Source: Spongorhabdus nitratireducens
GTDB taxonomy: Bacteria; Pseudomonadota; Gammaproteobacteria; Pseudomonadales; Endozoicomonadaceae
Direction: 5' to 3'
Length of the DNA: 64,000 nucleotides
Assembly: GCA_947387575.1 (NCBI GenBank)
Contig: CANDOC010000008.1
Coordinates: forward strand, 1-64,000
The first letter of the stretch is position 1. Every line of letters begins with the position of its first letter. Shown one piece after another: positions 53,079 to 62,414 of this stretch. The translations under genes were made by a program, and so were the position numbers. Under the pieces are notes generated by a model. It made no database searches, was not told the origin of the DNA, and saw nothing but the letters and a program-made list of their open reading frames with translations.

Positions 53079-54542
53079 TTACAAAAGAGGAGCCAGTAGC
53101 TGCGCGGTATTCTCCCCCAGTTTTTTCATAAAAGGACGACTGGGCCAGGATTCCGGGCAAACTGCTACCGATTGTTCCAGATAGCTCTCGAGTAATGTTG
53201 CCATACGTTGACCAAAGGACTCATCGTACACAATTAGGGTTACTTCAAAGTTCAGCCAGACACTGCGCATATCCAGGTTTACTGTTCCAAACAGCACAGT
53301 TTCCCGATCGACCAATACGCACTTGGTATGCAGAAGCCCACCTCTGAAGTGCATAATTTCAACACCGGCCTCCAGCAAATCTTCGTAATAGGAGCGGCTG
53401 GCATAATGTACAAGTCTTGAGTCGTTCTTTTCCGGAACAATCAGTTGAACCTTGACGCCTCTCAGTGCTGCAGAACGCAATGCCGACATCAGTGCTTCAT
53501 CCGGCACAAAATAGGGTGTGGAGATCACCAGCTCATCCTGACTCTCATAGGCTGCAGCCACCAACACCTGATGCAGCAGTTCCCTGTCGACTCCCGGACC
53601 AGACGGCAAAACATGGATACTCGCCAGATGACTATCGTCTTCTGTTACCGGCTGATAGTGATAATCCTGTTTGAATACATTGAGGCCTGCACCGGTTTCC
53701 ATTTCCCAGTCCCACATAACGATACTGCCCAGCACGTGTGCTGACGGCCCCTCTATCCGCACCATGGCATCAATCCAGCTGCCAACACCAATGTTCTGTT
53801 TGAACAGTCTGGGATCAATCAGGTTATAGCTGCCGGTCCATGCAATAGCATCATCAATAACAGCTATCTTGCGGTGGTTTCTCAAATCCATTCTTTCCAC
53901 CAGCATTCGCAGGGGACCTACTGGCAGGGATTCTTCAATTTGTACGCCGGCCTGACGCAAATTTTTGGCATAGTCACTGTTAAGAAATGCCCGGCTGCCT
54001 ACGCCATCCAGTAAGACCAGACACTGAATCCCGCGGAGTGCTGCGGCATGCAAGGCGGTAGTGACATCATCAATCCGGCCTCCCTGCTCCAGAATATAAA
54101 ACTCCAGACAGACCGATTTTTCCGCATGCTGAATGTCCTTCAACAGTGCATCAATAATGCTGTCGCAATCCTGAAATAAATGCAGCTGGTTTCCGGGCAA
54201 CGCCGGTATACTCATTGAACGCTCAGCCAGATTATAAATCCGGTTATGTCGACGTGATGGACATGAGTTCAACCCGCACACCGCTTCCTGCATATGTTGC
54301 TGCCACTCTTCATAAGTGGGAGCCAGTGCATGAGCCCGGTGCAGTCTTTTGGTTCCCAGCCTGCGGGTTCCCAGAATCAGATAGGCAGCCATACCTGCCA
54401 CAGGTACAGCAAACAGCAGAAACAGCCATGCCAGTGTTGAACCCACCGGGCGCCGCTTCATGATAAGCATCAGTGCAAACGCAATGATCATGCAGAAGTA
54501 GCCTGCCCCCAGCAGCAGGCGCCACCACGACGTCAGATCCAT
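53079..54542 (-). CDS. clsA: Cardiolipin synthase A
   Basis: Membrane phospholipase-D-like enzyme making cardiolipin from two phosphatidylglycerols. 487 aa. Two N-terminal membrane helices (LLLGAGYFCMIIAFALMLIM and LAWLFLLFAVPVAGMAAYLILG), then two HKD motifs: HRKIAVIDDAIAWTGSYN (~235) and HTKCVLVDRETVLFGTVNLDMRS (~410). The length and layout match ClsA. It is convergent with flhA and shares its terminator. Divergent from moeA upstream. Confidence 0.95.
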   Translation of the reverse strand: MDLTSWWRLLLGAGYFCMIIAFALMLIMKRRPVGSTLAWLFLLFAVPVAGMAAYLILGTRRLGTKRLHRAHALAPTYEEWQQHMQEAVCGLNSCPSRRHNRIYNLAERSMSIPALPGNQLHLFQDCDSIIDALLKDIQHAEKSVCLEFYILEQGGRIDDVTTALHAAALRGIQCLVLLDGVGSRAFLNSDYAKNLRQAGVQIEESLPVGPLRMLVERMDLRNHRKIAVIDDAIAWTGSYNLIDPRLFKQNIGVGSWIDAMVRIEGPSAHVLGSIVMWDWEMETGAGLNVFKQDYHYQPVTEDDSHLASIHVLPSGPGVDRELLHQVLVAAAYESQDELVISTPYFVPDEALMSALRSAALRGVKVQLIVPEKNDSRLVHYASRSYYEDLLEAGVEIMHFRGGLLHTKCVLVDRETVLFGTVNLDMRSVWLNFEVTLIVYDESFGQRMATLLESYLEQSVAVCPESWPSRPFMKKLGENTAQLLAPLL

Positions 54543-54675
54543 TATGTCCTCATTTGAGCGCAGAAAAAGCAGGCCGGAAAACCGGCACGATTTCTGTATC
54601 AGCAGATGTATCGCAGTGTATCAGCCACATTGAATATTGACGATAAAGTAGCGTCTTCACTAAGCTGCCTGCTCT

Positions 54676-55965
54676 ATGCTCCCCTGGTCACCAGAAATGG
54701 AACAGCCAATGACAACGGATACTTCTTCAGATTGCTGCAGCCAGCCCGGCCTGCAACCTCTCTCCTCTGCCCAGAAAAAGATGCGGGATGCCCTCGCTGA
54801 AACACCCGCCCTGCTCACTACCGAGCAGGTACCTGTAGCCTCTGCCTGCGGCAGAGTGCTGGCCAACGATATTATCTCTCCCATGGCTGTTCCGCCGCAT
54901 GACAACTCTGCAATGGATGGTTATGCCCTGCGTGCTGCAGATCTTGCGGATAATGATACGCTGCCCATTGCCGGTGAGTGTCTGGCTGGTCACCCGTTTC
55001 TGCAACCGGTTCCGGAAGGGCACTGTCTGCGGATTATGACCGGTGCTCCGGTACCTGCCGACCTGGACACTGTAGTCATGCAGGAACAGACCCAAAAAAC
55101 CGATGACGGCATTCGTTTCTGCAAAAAACCTCGCGAAGGTGCCAATGTGCGTCGAGCCGGTGAAGACATTATGCCGGACAGTCTGGTGTTGCCTGCCGGT
55201 AGAAACCTCCGCCCCCAGGATTTGGGTCTGCTGGCTTCGCTTGGCATTGCTGAAGTTACCGTGCAACGTCCGTTAAAGGTTGCCATCTTCTCTACCGGTG
55301 ACGAACTGAAGTTGCCAGGCCAAAAGCTTGAGGCCGGAGAAATCTACGACAGCAACCGCTTCCTGGTTCAGGCCATGCTGGAGCAAATGGGAATCGAAGT
55401 CGTGAACCTGGGATGCATTGCCGATGATCCGGAACTGCTGCGCAAGGCTTTCCTTGATGCAGATGAGCAGGCTGATGCCGTGATCACATCCGGCGGCGTT
55501 TCTGTCGGCGATGCGGACTACACCAAGGATATTCTGGAGCAGGAAGGTTCCATCGGTTTCTGGAAGCTGGCGATCAAGCCCGGCAAACCGTTCGCCTTCG
55601 GCCGACTGAAAAGCAGCTGGTTCTTTGGCCTCCCTGGTAACCCGGTGTCCGCCACCGTTACTTTGCACCAGCTGGTTGTTCCTGCACTGAAACAGCTGGC
55701 AGGTGAAACAGAAGTTAAACCGGTTCGCTACCCCGCTATTTGCCAGACCCCGCTGAAAAAAGGTCCCGGACGCATGGAGTTCCAGCGCGGTATTGTCAGC
55801 AGAGATGAGGCGGGTCAACTTCAGGTTGTCACCACCGGAAGCCAGGGCTCCGGCATCCTTCGCTCCATGAGCCAGGCTAACTGCTACATTGTGCTGGAGC
55901 AGGAACAGGGTAGTGTTGAAGCGGGCAATGAAGTACTGGTTCAGCCTTTCGACGCTCTGCTGTAG
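54676..55965 (+). CDS. moeA: Molybdopterin molybdenumtransferase MoeA
   Basis: Inserts molybdate into adenylated molybdopterin. Up to 429 aa; the start is uncertain between 54676, 54697 and 54709 (MTTDTSS), none with a strong ribosome site. Signatures: PPHDNSAMDGYALRAADL, GEDIMPDSLVLPAGRNLRPQDLGLLASLGIAEV, IFSTGDELKLPG, DAVITSGGVSVGDADYTKDIL, and WFFGLPGNPVSATVTLHQLV. Domain order is normal (II, I, III, IV). No other moa/mob/mog gene is nearby. A Cys pair (SDCC) near the N-terminus is unusual but in the variable region. Confidence 0.95.
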   Translation: MLPWSPEMEQPMTTDTSSDCCSQPGLQPLSSAQKKMRDALAETPALLTTEQVPVASACGRVLANDIISPMAVPPHDNSAMDGYALRAADLADNDTLPIAGECLAGHPFLQPVPEGHCLRIMTGAPVPADLDTVVMQEQTQKTDDGIRFCKKPREGANVRRAGEDIMPDSLVLPAGRNLRPQDLGLLASLGIAEVTVQRPLKVAIFSTGDELKLPGQKLEAGEIYDSNRFLVQAMLEQMGIEVVNLGCIADDPELLRKAFLDADEQADAVITSGGVSVGDADYTKDILEQEGSIGFWKLAIKPGKPFAFGRLKSSWFFGLPGNPVSATVTLHQLVVPALKQLAGETEVKPVRYPAICQTPLKKGPGRMEFQRGIVSRDEAGQLQVVTTGSQGSGILRSMSQANCYIVLEQEQGSVEAGNEVLVQPFDALL

Positions 55966-56159
55966 TTTTCTCTCTGGAATCTGATTTCAGCTTCAGATTT
56001 CCAAGCTGTTTAAATACAGTCCGTCTATGCTTGCTCCAGACCTTGCTCGTCAGGGACTGGAGCAAAGTCTGCAACAAGGAAAACTCAGGGAAGAAGTTTT
56101 CAAGAAAATAAATAGCCGTACTCTTTTCCACACACGTTTTCACACACCGGAGCTTACCG

Positions 56160-57176
56160 ATGTCATTCGTCTGCATTAGCGATTTTTGCAAGCGCTTTGC
56201 GACTCATACGGTCTTCGAAAACATCAGTTGTGAAATCAAACAAGGCGAGTTTATTACCCTGCTTGGTCCCAGCGGCTGTGGCAAATCGACACTGTTGCGC
56301 TGCATCGCGGGGCTTACTACTGTCGATCACGGAACCCTGACCGTTAACGGCGAAGATATTACCAACCAGATTGCCCGTCTTCGCGGCATTGCCATGGTTT
56401 TCCAGAGTTATGCGCTTTTTCCCAATATGTCCGTTTATGACAACGTGGCTTTTGGGCTGAAGATGCAGAAGATACCCAAGGCCCAGCGAGAGCCAAGGGT
56501 AAGAGAAATATTGGAAATGGTTGAACTGGAAAGCTACCACAATCGCTATCCCCAGCAGCTTTCCGGTGGACAGTGCCAGCGTGTGGCTTTGGCTCGCTCT
56601 CTGGTTGTCCGGCCCCGAATTCTATTGCTGGACGAACCGCTCTCCGCACTAGATGCCCGAATCAGAAAAAATCTCAGAGACCAGATTCGCAGGATTCAGC
56701 AGGAACTCAAACTGACAACTATTTTTGTGACCCATGATCAGGAAGAAGCCCTGACACTATCCGACCGTATCCTGCTGATGAATGATGGCCAGATTGTACA
56801 GACGGGAACAGCTGAGGAGATTTATACCGAGCCAGCCAGTGCTTTTGTCGCAGGATTTATTGGCAACTACAACCTGCTTGACCGGCAACAGGCCCGGCAG
56901 GTTCTTGGACTGGATATTTCCCATCAGCTCGCCATCCGGCCAGAGTCTATTTACGTCAGGGAGAGTGGCCGTGACTACGGTGGCAAAGATCTGATACCTG
57001 CCTCAGGTATTGTCACGGGGCACAATCTGCTGGGAAATGTTATTCGGTATCATCTCGATATTACCGGTGTTCCTGTGATTGTGGATTTACTAAACCGTTC
57101 ATCTGAACGGCTATTCACCCGGGGAAGCGAGCTTGATTTACTCTTCAACAGGGATGAAATTCGGGAAGTGAGCTAG
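56160..57176 (+). CDS. ABC transporter ATP-binding protein, PotA/2-AEP type
   Basis: 338-aa importer-type ATPase. Walker A GPSGCGKST (~39), Q-loop VFQSYALFPNMSVYDNVAFGL, signature LSGGQCQRVALARSLV (Cys replaces the usual Gln), Walker B ILLLDEPLSALDARIRK, H-loop FVTHDQEEAL. Residues ~240-338 form a TOBE-like regulatory domain. It resembles PotA, FbpC and 2-aminoethylphosphonate transport ATPases. No permease or binding-protein gene is adjacent, so the substrate cannot be told. The 190-nt stretch before it holds no gene. Confidence 0.88.
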   Translation: MSFVCISDFCKRFATHTVFENISCEIKQGEFITLLGPSGCGKSTLLRCIAGLTTVDHGTLTVNGEDITNQIARLRGIAMVFQSYALFPNMSVYDNVAFGLKMQKIPKAQREPRVREILEMVELESYHNRYPQQLSGGQCQRVALARSLVVRPRILLLDEPLSALDARIRKNLRDQIRRIQQELKLTTIFVTHDQEEALTLSDRILLMNDGQIVQTGTAEEIYTEPASAFVAGFIGNYNLLDRQQARQVLGLDISHQLAIRPESIYVRESGRDYGGKDLIPASGIVTGHNLLGNVIRYHLDITGVPVIVDLLNRSSERLFTRGSELDLLFNRDEIREVS

Positions 57177-57257
57177 TGACTGCTCACCATTAGACATCCG
57201 GCCAGCCGCTCATGGCTATACTGATATAACAGTTGAGAACAAACTTTCGGAGCCACT

Positions 57258-57884
57258 ATGACAAGGATGTCAGGTTTTATCAGTGTTCTCTTGCTGTTAT
57301 TCAGTTTTCAGGCATCCGCCCGACTGGTAACAGAAGAGTGCAAAATTCCTGCAGGTGTATATAAATCTACAAATACCCTGACCGGACATGAAATTGAATT
57401 TATTACCGACGGGCGTCACGGCGTATTTCAGTTACAGCACTCCGGGACAGAAAAAACCGTTTTTTTTGTAATGTCACGCCCCAAACCACCTCATTTGCGC
57501 CCTCATCAAGCTGAAGGTGAGGCACCCTCTCAGGTTACTGACGCCTCTTCAGGAGATATACAGGCTCAGAGAAGAGGACGAGGAAAGCATGGTCACCACC
57601 GTCCGGGACACAGACCTCCTCATCATCCTCCCGGCCCTCCGCCGCATCACAGACCTCACCCTCCGGGCGGACCGGGACATCACATGCCTCCACCACCGCC
57701 AATTGCCTGCAAGGGAACTCATCTGAATGTTGAGTGGACCATAAACCAAAGTATTCCTGCCGGAATCAGTGGCGGATTTGCCGGTATCTATGACCCTGCA
57801 GACAAAACCATACAGGGCGTGGGTGAGCTGAAGATTGAAGGTGCTTCCGGGAAGGGGCCAACTGTTTTGGAAGCTATAAGATAG
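57258..57884 (+). CDS. Exported His/Pro-rich protein of unknown function
   Basis: 208 aa with a signal peptide (MTRMSGFISVLLLLFSFQASA, cleavage near residue 21). A conserved-looking N-domain (ECKIPAGVYKSTNTLTGHEIEF) is followed by a low-complexity stretch (~residues 110-148) rich in His, Pro and Gly, with 11 His in about 32 residues. The C-terminal domain (CKGTHLNVEWTINQSIPAGISGGFAGIYDPADKTIQGVGELKI) contains one of two Cys in the mature part. The His-rich linker probably binds metal (Zn, Ni or Cu) or swells with pH. RBS CGGAG precedes the ATG. I recognise no family. Confidence 0.7.
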   Translation: MTRMSGFISVLLLLFSFQASARLVTEECKIPAGVYKSTNTLTGHEIEFITDGRHGVFQLQHSGTEKTVFFVMSRPKPPHLRPHQAEGEAPSQVTDASSGDIQAQRRGRGKHGHHRPGHRPPHHPPGPPPHHRPHPPGGPGHHMPPPPPIACKGTHLNVEWTINQSIPAGISGGFAGIYDPADKTIQGVGELKIEGASGKGPTVLEAIR

Positions 57885-57891
57885 AATGCAA

Positions 57892-57920
57892 AGAGCCAGC
57901 CAGACAATAACGCTGGCTCT
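57892..57920. terminator. Hairpin between the His-rich gene and the HAD phosphatase gene
   Basis: AGAGCCAGC (57892-57900) pairs with GCTGGCTCT (57912-57920), a 9-bp stem with an 11-nt loop between convergent genes. T-runs are short on both sides, so the strength is uncertain. Confidence 0.6.
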
Positions 57921-57921
57921 A

Positions 57922-59034
57922 TCAAATACTCATTTCAGATTCAGCTTGTATTACTGATTTAATCTCATCCCAACCCCATGTCTCTTCCGGTTGCTTCAGA
58001 TTAATCGTTCTTTTAAGGCCGGGGGGTTGATGACCTTGCTGCTTTAAAACGAACTCTGTTACATCAGCTGTTTTATCTACAAAATAGCTATACTTATGCT
58101 GTAGTTGAAAAATAACCTTCACTTTAGCCTGTTTGTACTGTTCATTATCACTTTCCTTATCACCAAACCCAACGGACAGCTCACCATAATTACTGAGCCA
58201 AGCCAGTGTTGTCACTTTATGAAGCGATGGTGTCTGTGGCCTGCTACCGCTACTCGTATCCAGGACATTATTAAGATCAAGAAATATCAAACCTTCCGGA
58301 AAACCATTCTTTCTTAGCTGCCAGCGAGTCAGGCTGTACAGCATATAGTCCCGGCGCGACAAATAAACAATGGTATACCCTTCATCATACAAGCACCTTG
58401 CAACATGTTTCATAAAACCATTTGCAGGAGCTTGCTGACAGTTCAAAATCATATTATTGATGTCACACTTTGCAGTAAAAACAGCAGTATCATCTATATC
58501 CAATACAGCAAATTTTAATGGCTTTATATCAGGGGAACCTGATGGAGGATCAGGCAGAACATAAACGTAGCTATAACTATATACATCGTCTGTTATTGGA
58601 AGGGCTATAACATTAATACCAGTCAAAAAGCCGCCAATGGAAATTGGATATACTCCATTGGCATTACAAGAATCGAAATGCCTTGTATCATGCCCATAAT
58701 TACCTGAAAAAAGGATCCTTAAATCACCAGAAAAAGAAGCACGTGCCTTCTTTATTAAAATTTCCTGATAACATCCAAAGACATAAGTTTGATTCCCATA
58801 AAGTGGCGAAGAATTAAGTTGAAGCGGACCTTCTACTTGACTTAGCCAGACGATAGTGTCGGACACACCATTTAAACTTTTTTGAAAATAGCCTACTGCA
58901 TCACTCTTAGACAAGTCATGAATCCATTGTCCATGACAACCAAACATACTCAACGGCTGCGGCATATGGTCAAACTCACCACCGACCAACATTCCAGCAT
59001 AAACCATTATTCCAAGGCATATAGCTGCCCTCAT
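57922..59034 (-). CDS. Exported HAD-superfamily phosphatase resembling lipin (LNS2) domains
   Basis: 370 aa from ATG 59034, chosen for AAGAGG 6 nt upstream and a signal peptide (MRAAICLGIMVYAGMLVGG). The N-terminal half (~20-165) is unknown, with several Cys that may form disulfides. The C-terminal half is HAD-like: FAVLDIDDTAVFT (DxDxT type, ~175-187), GYTIVYLSRRDYMLYSLTRWQLRKNGFPEGLIFL (motif II region, close in wording to LNS2 YLSARPxxxxxxTRxxL..GFPxGPxLL) and VGFGDKESDNEQYKQAKV (motif IV, like FGNRxTDxxxY). LNS2 enzymes are phosphatidate phosphatases; a periplasmic or secreted lipid phosphatase is inferred, not shown. Convergent with the His-rich gene. Confidence 0.7.
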   Translation of the reverse strand: MRAAICLGIMVYAGMLVGGEFDHMPQPLSMFGCHGQWIHDLSKSDAVGYFQKSLNGVSDTIVWLSQVEGPLQLNSSPLYGNQTYVFGCYQEILIKKARASFSGDLRILFSGNYGHDTRHFDSCNANGVYPISIGGFLTGINVIALPITDDVYSYSYVYVLPDPPSGSPDIKPLKFAVLDIDDTAVFTAKCDINNMILNCQQAPANGFMKHVARCLYDEGYTIVYLSRRDYMLYSLTRWQLRKNGFPEGLIFLDLNNVLDTSSGSRPQTPSLHKVTTLAWLSNYGELSVGFGDKESDNEQYKQAKVKVIFQLQHKYSYFVDKTADVTEFVLKQQGHQPPGLKRTINLKQPEETWGWDEIKSVIQAESEMSI

Positions 59035-59241
59035 TATTACCTCTTGCATTCATTCTTTTTTATATAAATATTTCTTATAGACCAATAAAGGCATACCAAG
59101 CGCTCAATCTGACGAAATACTTAAAAACAAATAAACACTGCTTTTAAAACAGTTAAAAATTTGTATTAAGCAAAGAGGATTCAATTTCTTTTCTTTATAA
59201 ACTCAACCTAGTGAAACGAAGAAAAATTAATTATCGAAAGA

Positions 59242-59270
59242 TTGAAGACAGCTGGTACGGCTGTCTTCAA
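59242..59270 (-). terminator. Hairpin after the RND operon
   Basis: 11-bp perfect stem TTGAAGACAGC/GCTGTCTTCAA with a 7-nt loop, 15 nt downstream of the permease stop on the minus strand. The T-run following is short (TCTTTCG). Confidence 0.6.
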
Positions 59271-59285
59271 TTCCAATTTAATTAT

Positions 59286-62200
59286 TCAAGGTGAGCTTAG
59301 CTTTTCTTTAAAATAAGAGGGTAGTACTTTCATATCTTCCAGAATTCCATACAAACATGGCAATAGCACCAATGTAATGAACGTAGCGAACAGAATCCCA
59401 AATCCTAAAGAAACCGCCATTGGAATCAGGAATTTAGCCTGACGAGATGTTTCAAATATCATCGGTACAAGACCACCAAAAGTAGTCATTGTGGTCAAAA
59501 TAATGGGTCTGAAACGACGTACCGCAGCATCAACGATAGCTGTCAGTGCACTTTTCCCGGCTTCATGTTGCTTATTGGCGTAGTTCACCAGAATCAGGCT
59601 ATCGTTAATCACCACTCCACTCAGCGCCACAATCCCGAGAATACTGATAATACTCATTGAATAACCCATCAGCAGGTGGCCTGCGACAGCACCAACCAGT
59701 CCGAATGGAATCACAACCATAACAATTAAAGGCTGGGTATAACTGCGGAACGGTATCGCCAGCAGGGCGTAGATCAGAGCCAACGCCAGCAGGCCACTCA
59801 GCATCAGACTGGACATACTCTCAGCCTGTCTGGCCTGTGATCCCTGCAGGTTGATTTCCAGTCCTGGGTAGGCAGCTTTCAAAACCGGGAATACATCCTC
59901 CCGCAGCGCATTAACCACCATCGGTGTTGAAGGCCTGGGCTCGACATTAGCGGTAATATCATTGGTTCGACGACCTTCCCGACGACTGATAGTAGCCGGA
60001 GAAATACCCCTGACCACTTCAGCAACCTGATACAACGGCACATAGCTGCCATCCGGTGTTCGAATTTCCAGATGCTCGAGGTCATATTCACTCAAACGTT
60101 CCGATTCAGGCAACCGTACCATCACCTTGAACTCGTTTGCTCCCCGTTGCTGGCGAAGTGCCTGTGCACCATAAAAAGCATCGCGTACCTGGCGGGCAAT
60201 GTTCTGGGCTGTCAAACCAAGGCTTTCACCGGCCGGCAGGATCTTCAGGGTCATCATGGTTTTACCGGCCGAGAACTCATCCTCGATATCAGAAACACCA
60301 ACATAATCTTCCAGTGCAGTTGCCAGTTTTGCACTGGCCTGCTCCAGAACCTGAGAATCTCTGTGGCTAAGCTCGACAGTCAGTGCCTTACCACCACCCG
60401 GTCCGCGTCCGGTTGAAGAGTAAACAATACCGTTGAGGCCGGGAATATCACCGGTTTCCTGCCGCCATAACTTGACTACCTGTCCGGTGTTGATCGGTCT
60501 GATATCAGGCTCCTGCAACTCCATAAAGACCCTGACTTCACTCTCGCGAATACTGGCTCCAACACTTTTGAGTAACTGGTCACGACCATGCTTATCCGCC
60601 ACTCGGTAAGCTGCAGCTTCAAGCTGCTCCCGTAATGCTTCCTTCTGAGCCAGCGGTGCACCGAAGGGAAGTGTTGCAACAACAGAAGCACGGTCTGATT
60701 CAGTACGCGGCATCAAACTGAATCCCATTCGGCCTGAACTGATAAATGCCAATACCAACACCAGCAATACCAGACCAAGGGAGACAGCCAGATACCGATG
60801 TCTGATGACCTTCTCCAGCCATGGCCGGAATGATCCCTGCACAAACCGGGTCAGCGACTTATCCACAGAACGCTGAACACGATTAAACTGCTGCACCCAG
60901 AATGACGAGCTTTCTTTTTTAAGATGCGCCAGATGAGTGGGCAGAATCAGCAAGGATTCAATCCATGAAATAACAAAGACACTGCTCACAACCAGAGGAA
61001 TAGCCACAAACATTTTGCCCATAAATCCGGGCAGGGAATACAGCGGCATAAAGGCGACAATATTAGTCAGAATACTGAACGTCAGTGGAACAGCAACTTC
61101 CCGGGCACCAATGATTGCCGAGTCAACAAATGACATGCCCTGCTGCATATGCTCATAAATATTCTCACCAGCAATAATGGCATCATCAACCACAATACCC
61201 AGCGCAATAATAAAGGCGAACATGGACACCATGTTGATTGAGACATCAACAGAAGGCAGTAACAGCATCGCTCCGAGGAAGGAAACCGGAATACCCATGG
61301 TGACCCATACTGCCAGCCTGAATTCCAGAAACAGTCCCAGCACAATCAGCACCAGCAACAGCCCCAGAAAGGCATTCTTCATCAGCAAATCCATCCGCTG
61401 CTGGTAGATGACCGAATCATCGTCCGAGATATCCAGACCAACCCCGGGAGGCAGCATGGCCAGCAACTCAGGCATCACTTCCTTTACGGCATCAGAGATA
61501 CCAATAGGTGTCTGATCACCTGTCCGGTAGATATTGATATAAGTCGCAGGTTGCCCCTGATAAAGGTCGTATTCGTTGGCTTCTTCAAAGCCGTCACGCA
61601 CCCGGGCTATATCTCCAAGAAAAAGAGTACTGCCGTCTTTTTGAGTCAGTAACGGAATTGTTGAGAATTCCCGGGCCCACTCCTGTTTCTGGTCGACCTT
61701 CAGAATAATATCACCACTGTCACTGCGGATGGTGCCACCCGACAGTTCCAGCGCAGAATTCTGAATTGTTGCCGCGACTGTCGACAAGCTCAGATCGTAA
61801 CGGCGTAACTGATCCCGGGATATTTCAACCTGAACCTCATAATCCAGCGGGTTATCAATTTCTACCTGCGTTAGCCCCTTGTGTTTGAGCAAGCGGTCTT
61901 TGACTTCCTCACCCAGCTGGCGTAATGCCAGATCTGAAGCATCACCATGAAGCACCAGCTCCATGGTTTCCCACTTGCGGGGAGAACGGGTTACTGTCGG
62001 CTTTTCGGCTTCATCCGGAAAAGTAGAAATTGTATCAACGGCCTGATCAATATCACGCAACACATTATCCGGATCGGCACCTTTCATTACCTCGGCAACA
62101 ACCCGACCAAAACCCTCACTGGCTGTTGAGGTGATTTCCTTGATACCTTCAATACCACGGATTTCATTCTCTATCGCCAGTACTACGCCCTGCTCGATTT

Positions 62201-62414
62201 CATCCGGTGTTGAGCCAGGATAGCTGACGCTAACGTAGACATAATCAAGATCAAACTCGGGGAATACTTCCTTGCGAATCAGCAGCGACATAACCAGTCC
62301 ACCAATCAGGCAGACCAGCATCAACAGGTTGGGCGTAACCCGATTACGCACCATCCATGCAATAACACCATGAGAAGTATCTTCGTCAGGTGTCTTCAAT
62401 GTATCCTGACTCAT
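59286..62414 (-). CDS. RND efflux transporter permease subunit
   Basis: Inner-membrane proton-driven exporter of the AcrB type, 1042 aa with 12 helices and two large periplasmic loops. FDLDYVYVSVSYPGSTPDEIEQGVVLAIENEIRGIEGIKEITSTASEG is the first-loop signature. TM4 has the paired aspartates (GIVVDDAIIAGENIYEH). TM10 reads SGVVINDSLILVNYANKQ, where AcrB has its relay Lys (SAKNAIL); this is common in the broader RND family but means a different relay. Start overlaps the adaptor stop by 4 nt. Substrate unknown. Confidence 0.94.
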   Translation of the reverse strand: MSQDTLKTPDEDTSHGVIAWMVRNRVTPNLLMLVCLIGGLVMSLLIRKEVFPEFDLDYVYVSVSYPGSTPDEIEQGVVLAIENEIRGIEGIKEITSTASEGFGRVVAEVMKGADPDNVLRDIDQAVDTISTFPDEAEKPTVTRSPRKWETMELVLHGDASDLALRQLGEEVKDRLLKHKGLTQVEIDNPLDYEVQVEISRDQLRRYDLSLSTVAATIQNSALELSGGTIRSDSGDIILKVDQKQEWAREFSTIPLLTQKDGSTLFLGDIARVRDGFEEANEYDLYQGQPATYINIYRTGDQTPIGISDAVKEVMPELLAMLPPGVGLDISDDDSVIYQQRMDLLMKNAFLGLLLVLIVLGLFLEFRLAVWVTMGIPVSFLGAMLLLPSVDVSINMVSMFAFIIALGIVVDDAIIAGENIYEHMQQGMSFVDSAIIGAREVAVPLTFSILTNIVAFMPLYSLPGFMGKMFVAIPLVVSSVFVISWIESLLILPTHLAHLKKESSSFWVQQFNRVQRSVDKSLTRFVQGSFRPWLEKVIRHRYLAVSLGLVLLVLVLAFISSGRMGFSLMPRTESDRASVVATLPFGAPLAQKEALREQLEAAAYRVADKHGRDQLLKSVGASIRESEVRVFMELQEPDIRPINTGQVVKLWRQETGDIPGLNGIVYSSTGRGPGGGKALTVELSHRDSQVLEQASAKLATALEDYVGVSDIEDEFSAGKTMMTLKILPAGESLGLTAQNIARQVRDAFYGAQALRQQRGANEFKVMVRLPESERLSEYDLEHLEIRTPDGSYVPLYQVAEVVRGISPATISRREGRRTNDITANVEPRPSTPMVVNALREDVFPVLKAAYPGLEINLQGSQARQAESMSSLMLSGLLALALIYALLAIPFRSYTQPLIVMVVIPFGLVGAVAGHLLMGYSMSIISILGIVALSGVVINDSLILVNYANKQHEAGKSALTAIVDAAVRRFRPIILTTMTTFGGLVPMIFETSRQAKFLIPMAVSLGFGILFATFITLVLLPCLYGILEDMKVLPSYFKEKLSSP

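Noticed and set aside
55974-56003. Hairpin after moeA (TCTGA/TCAGA with flanking GGAA/TTCC)
   Set aside because: The stem is bulged and has no T-run, too weak to call a terminator.
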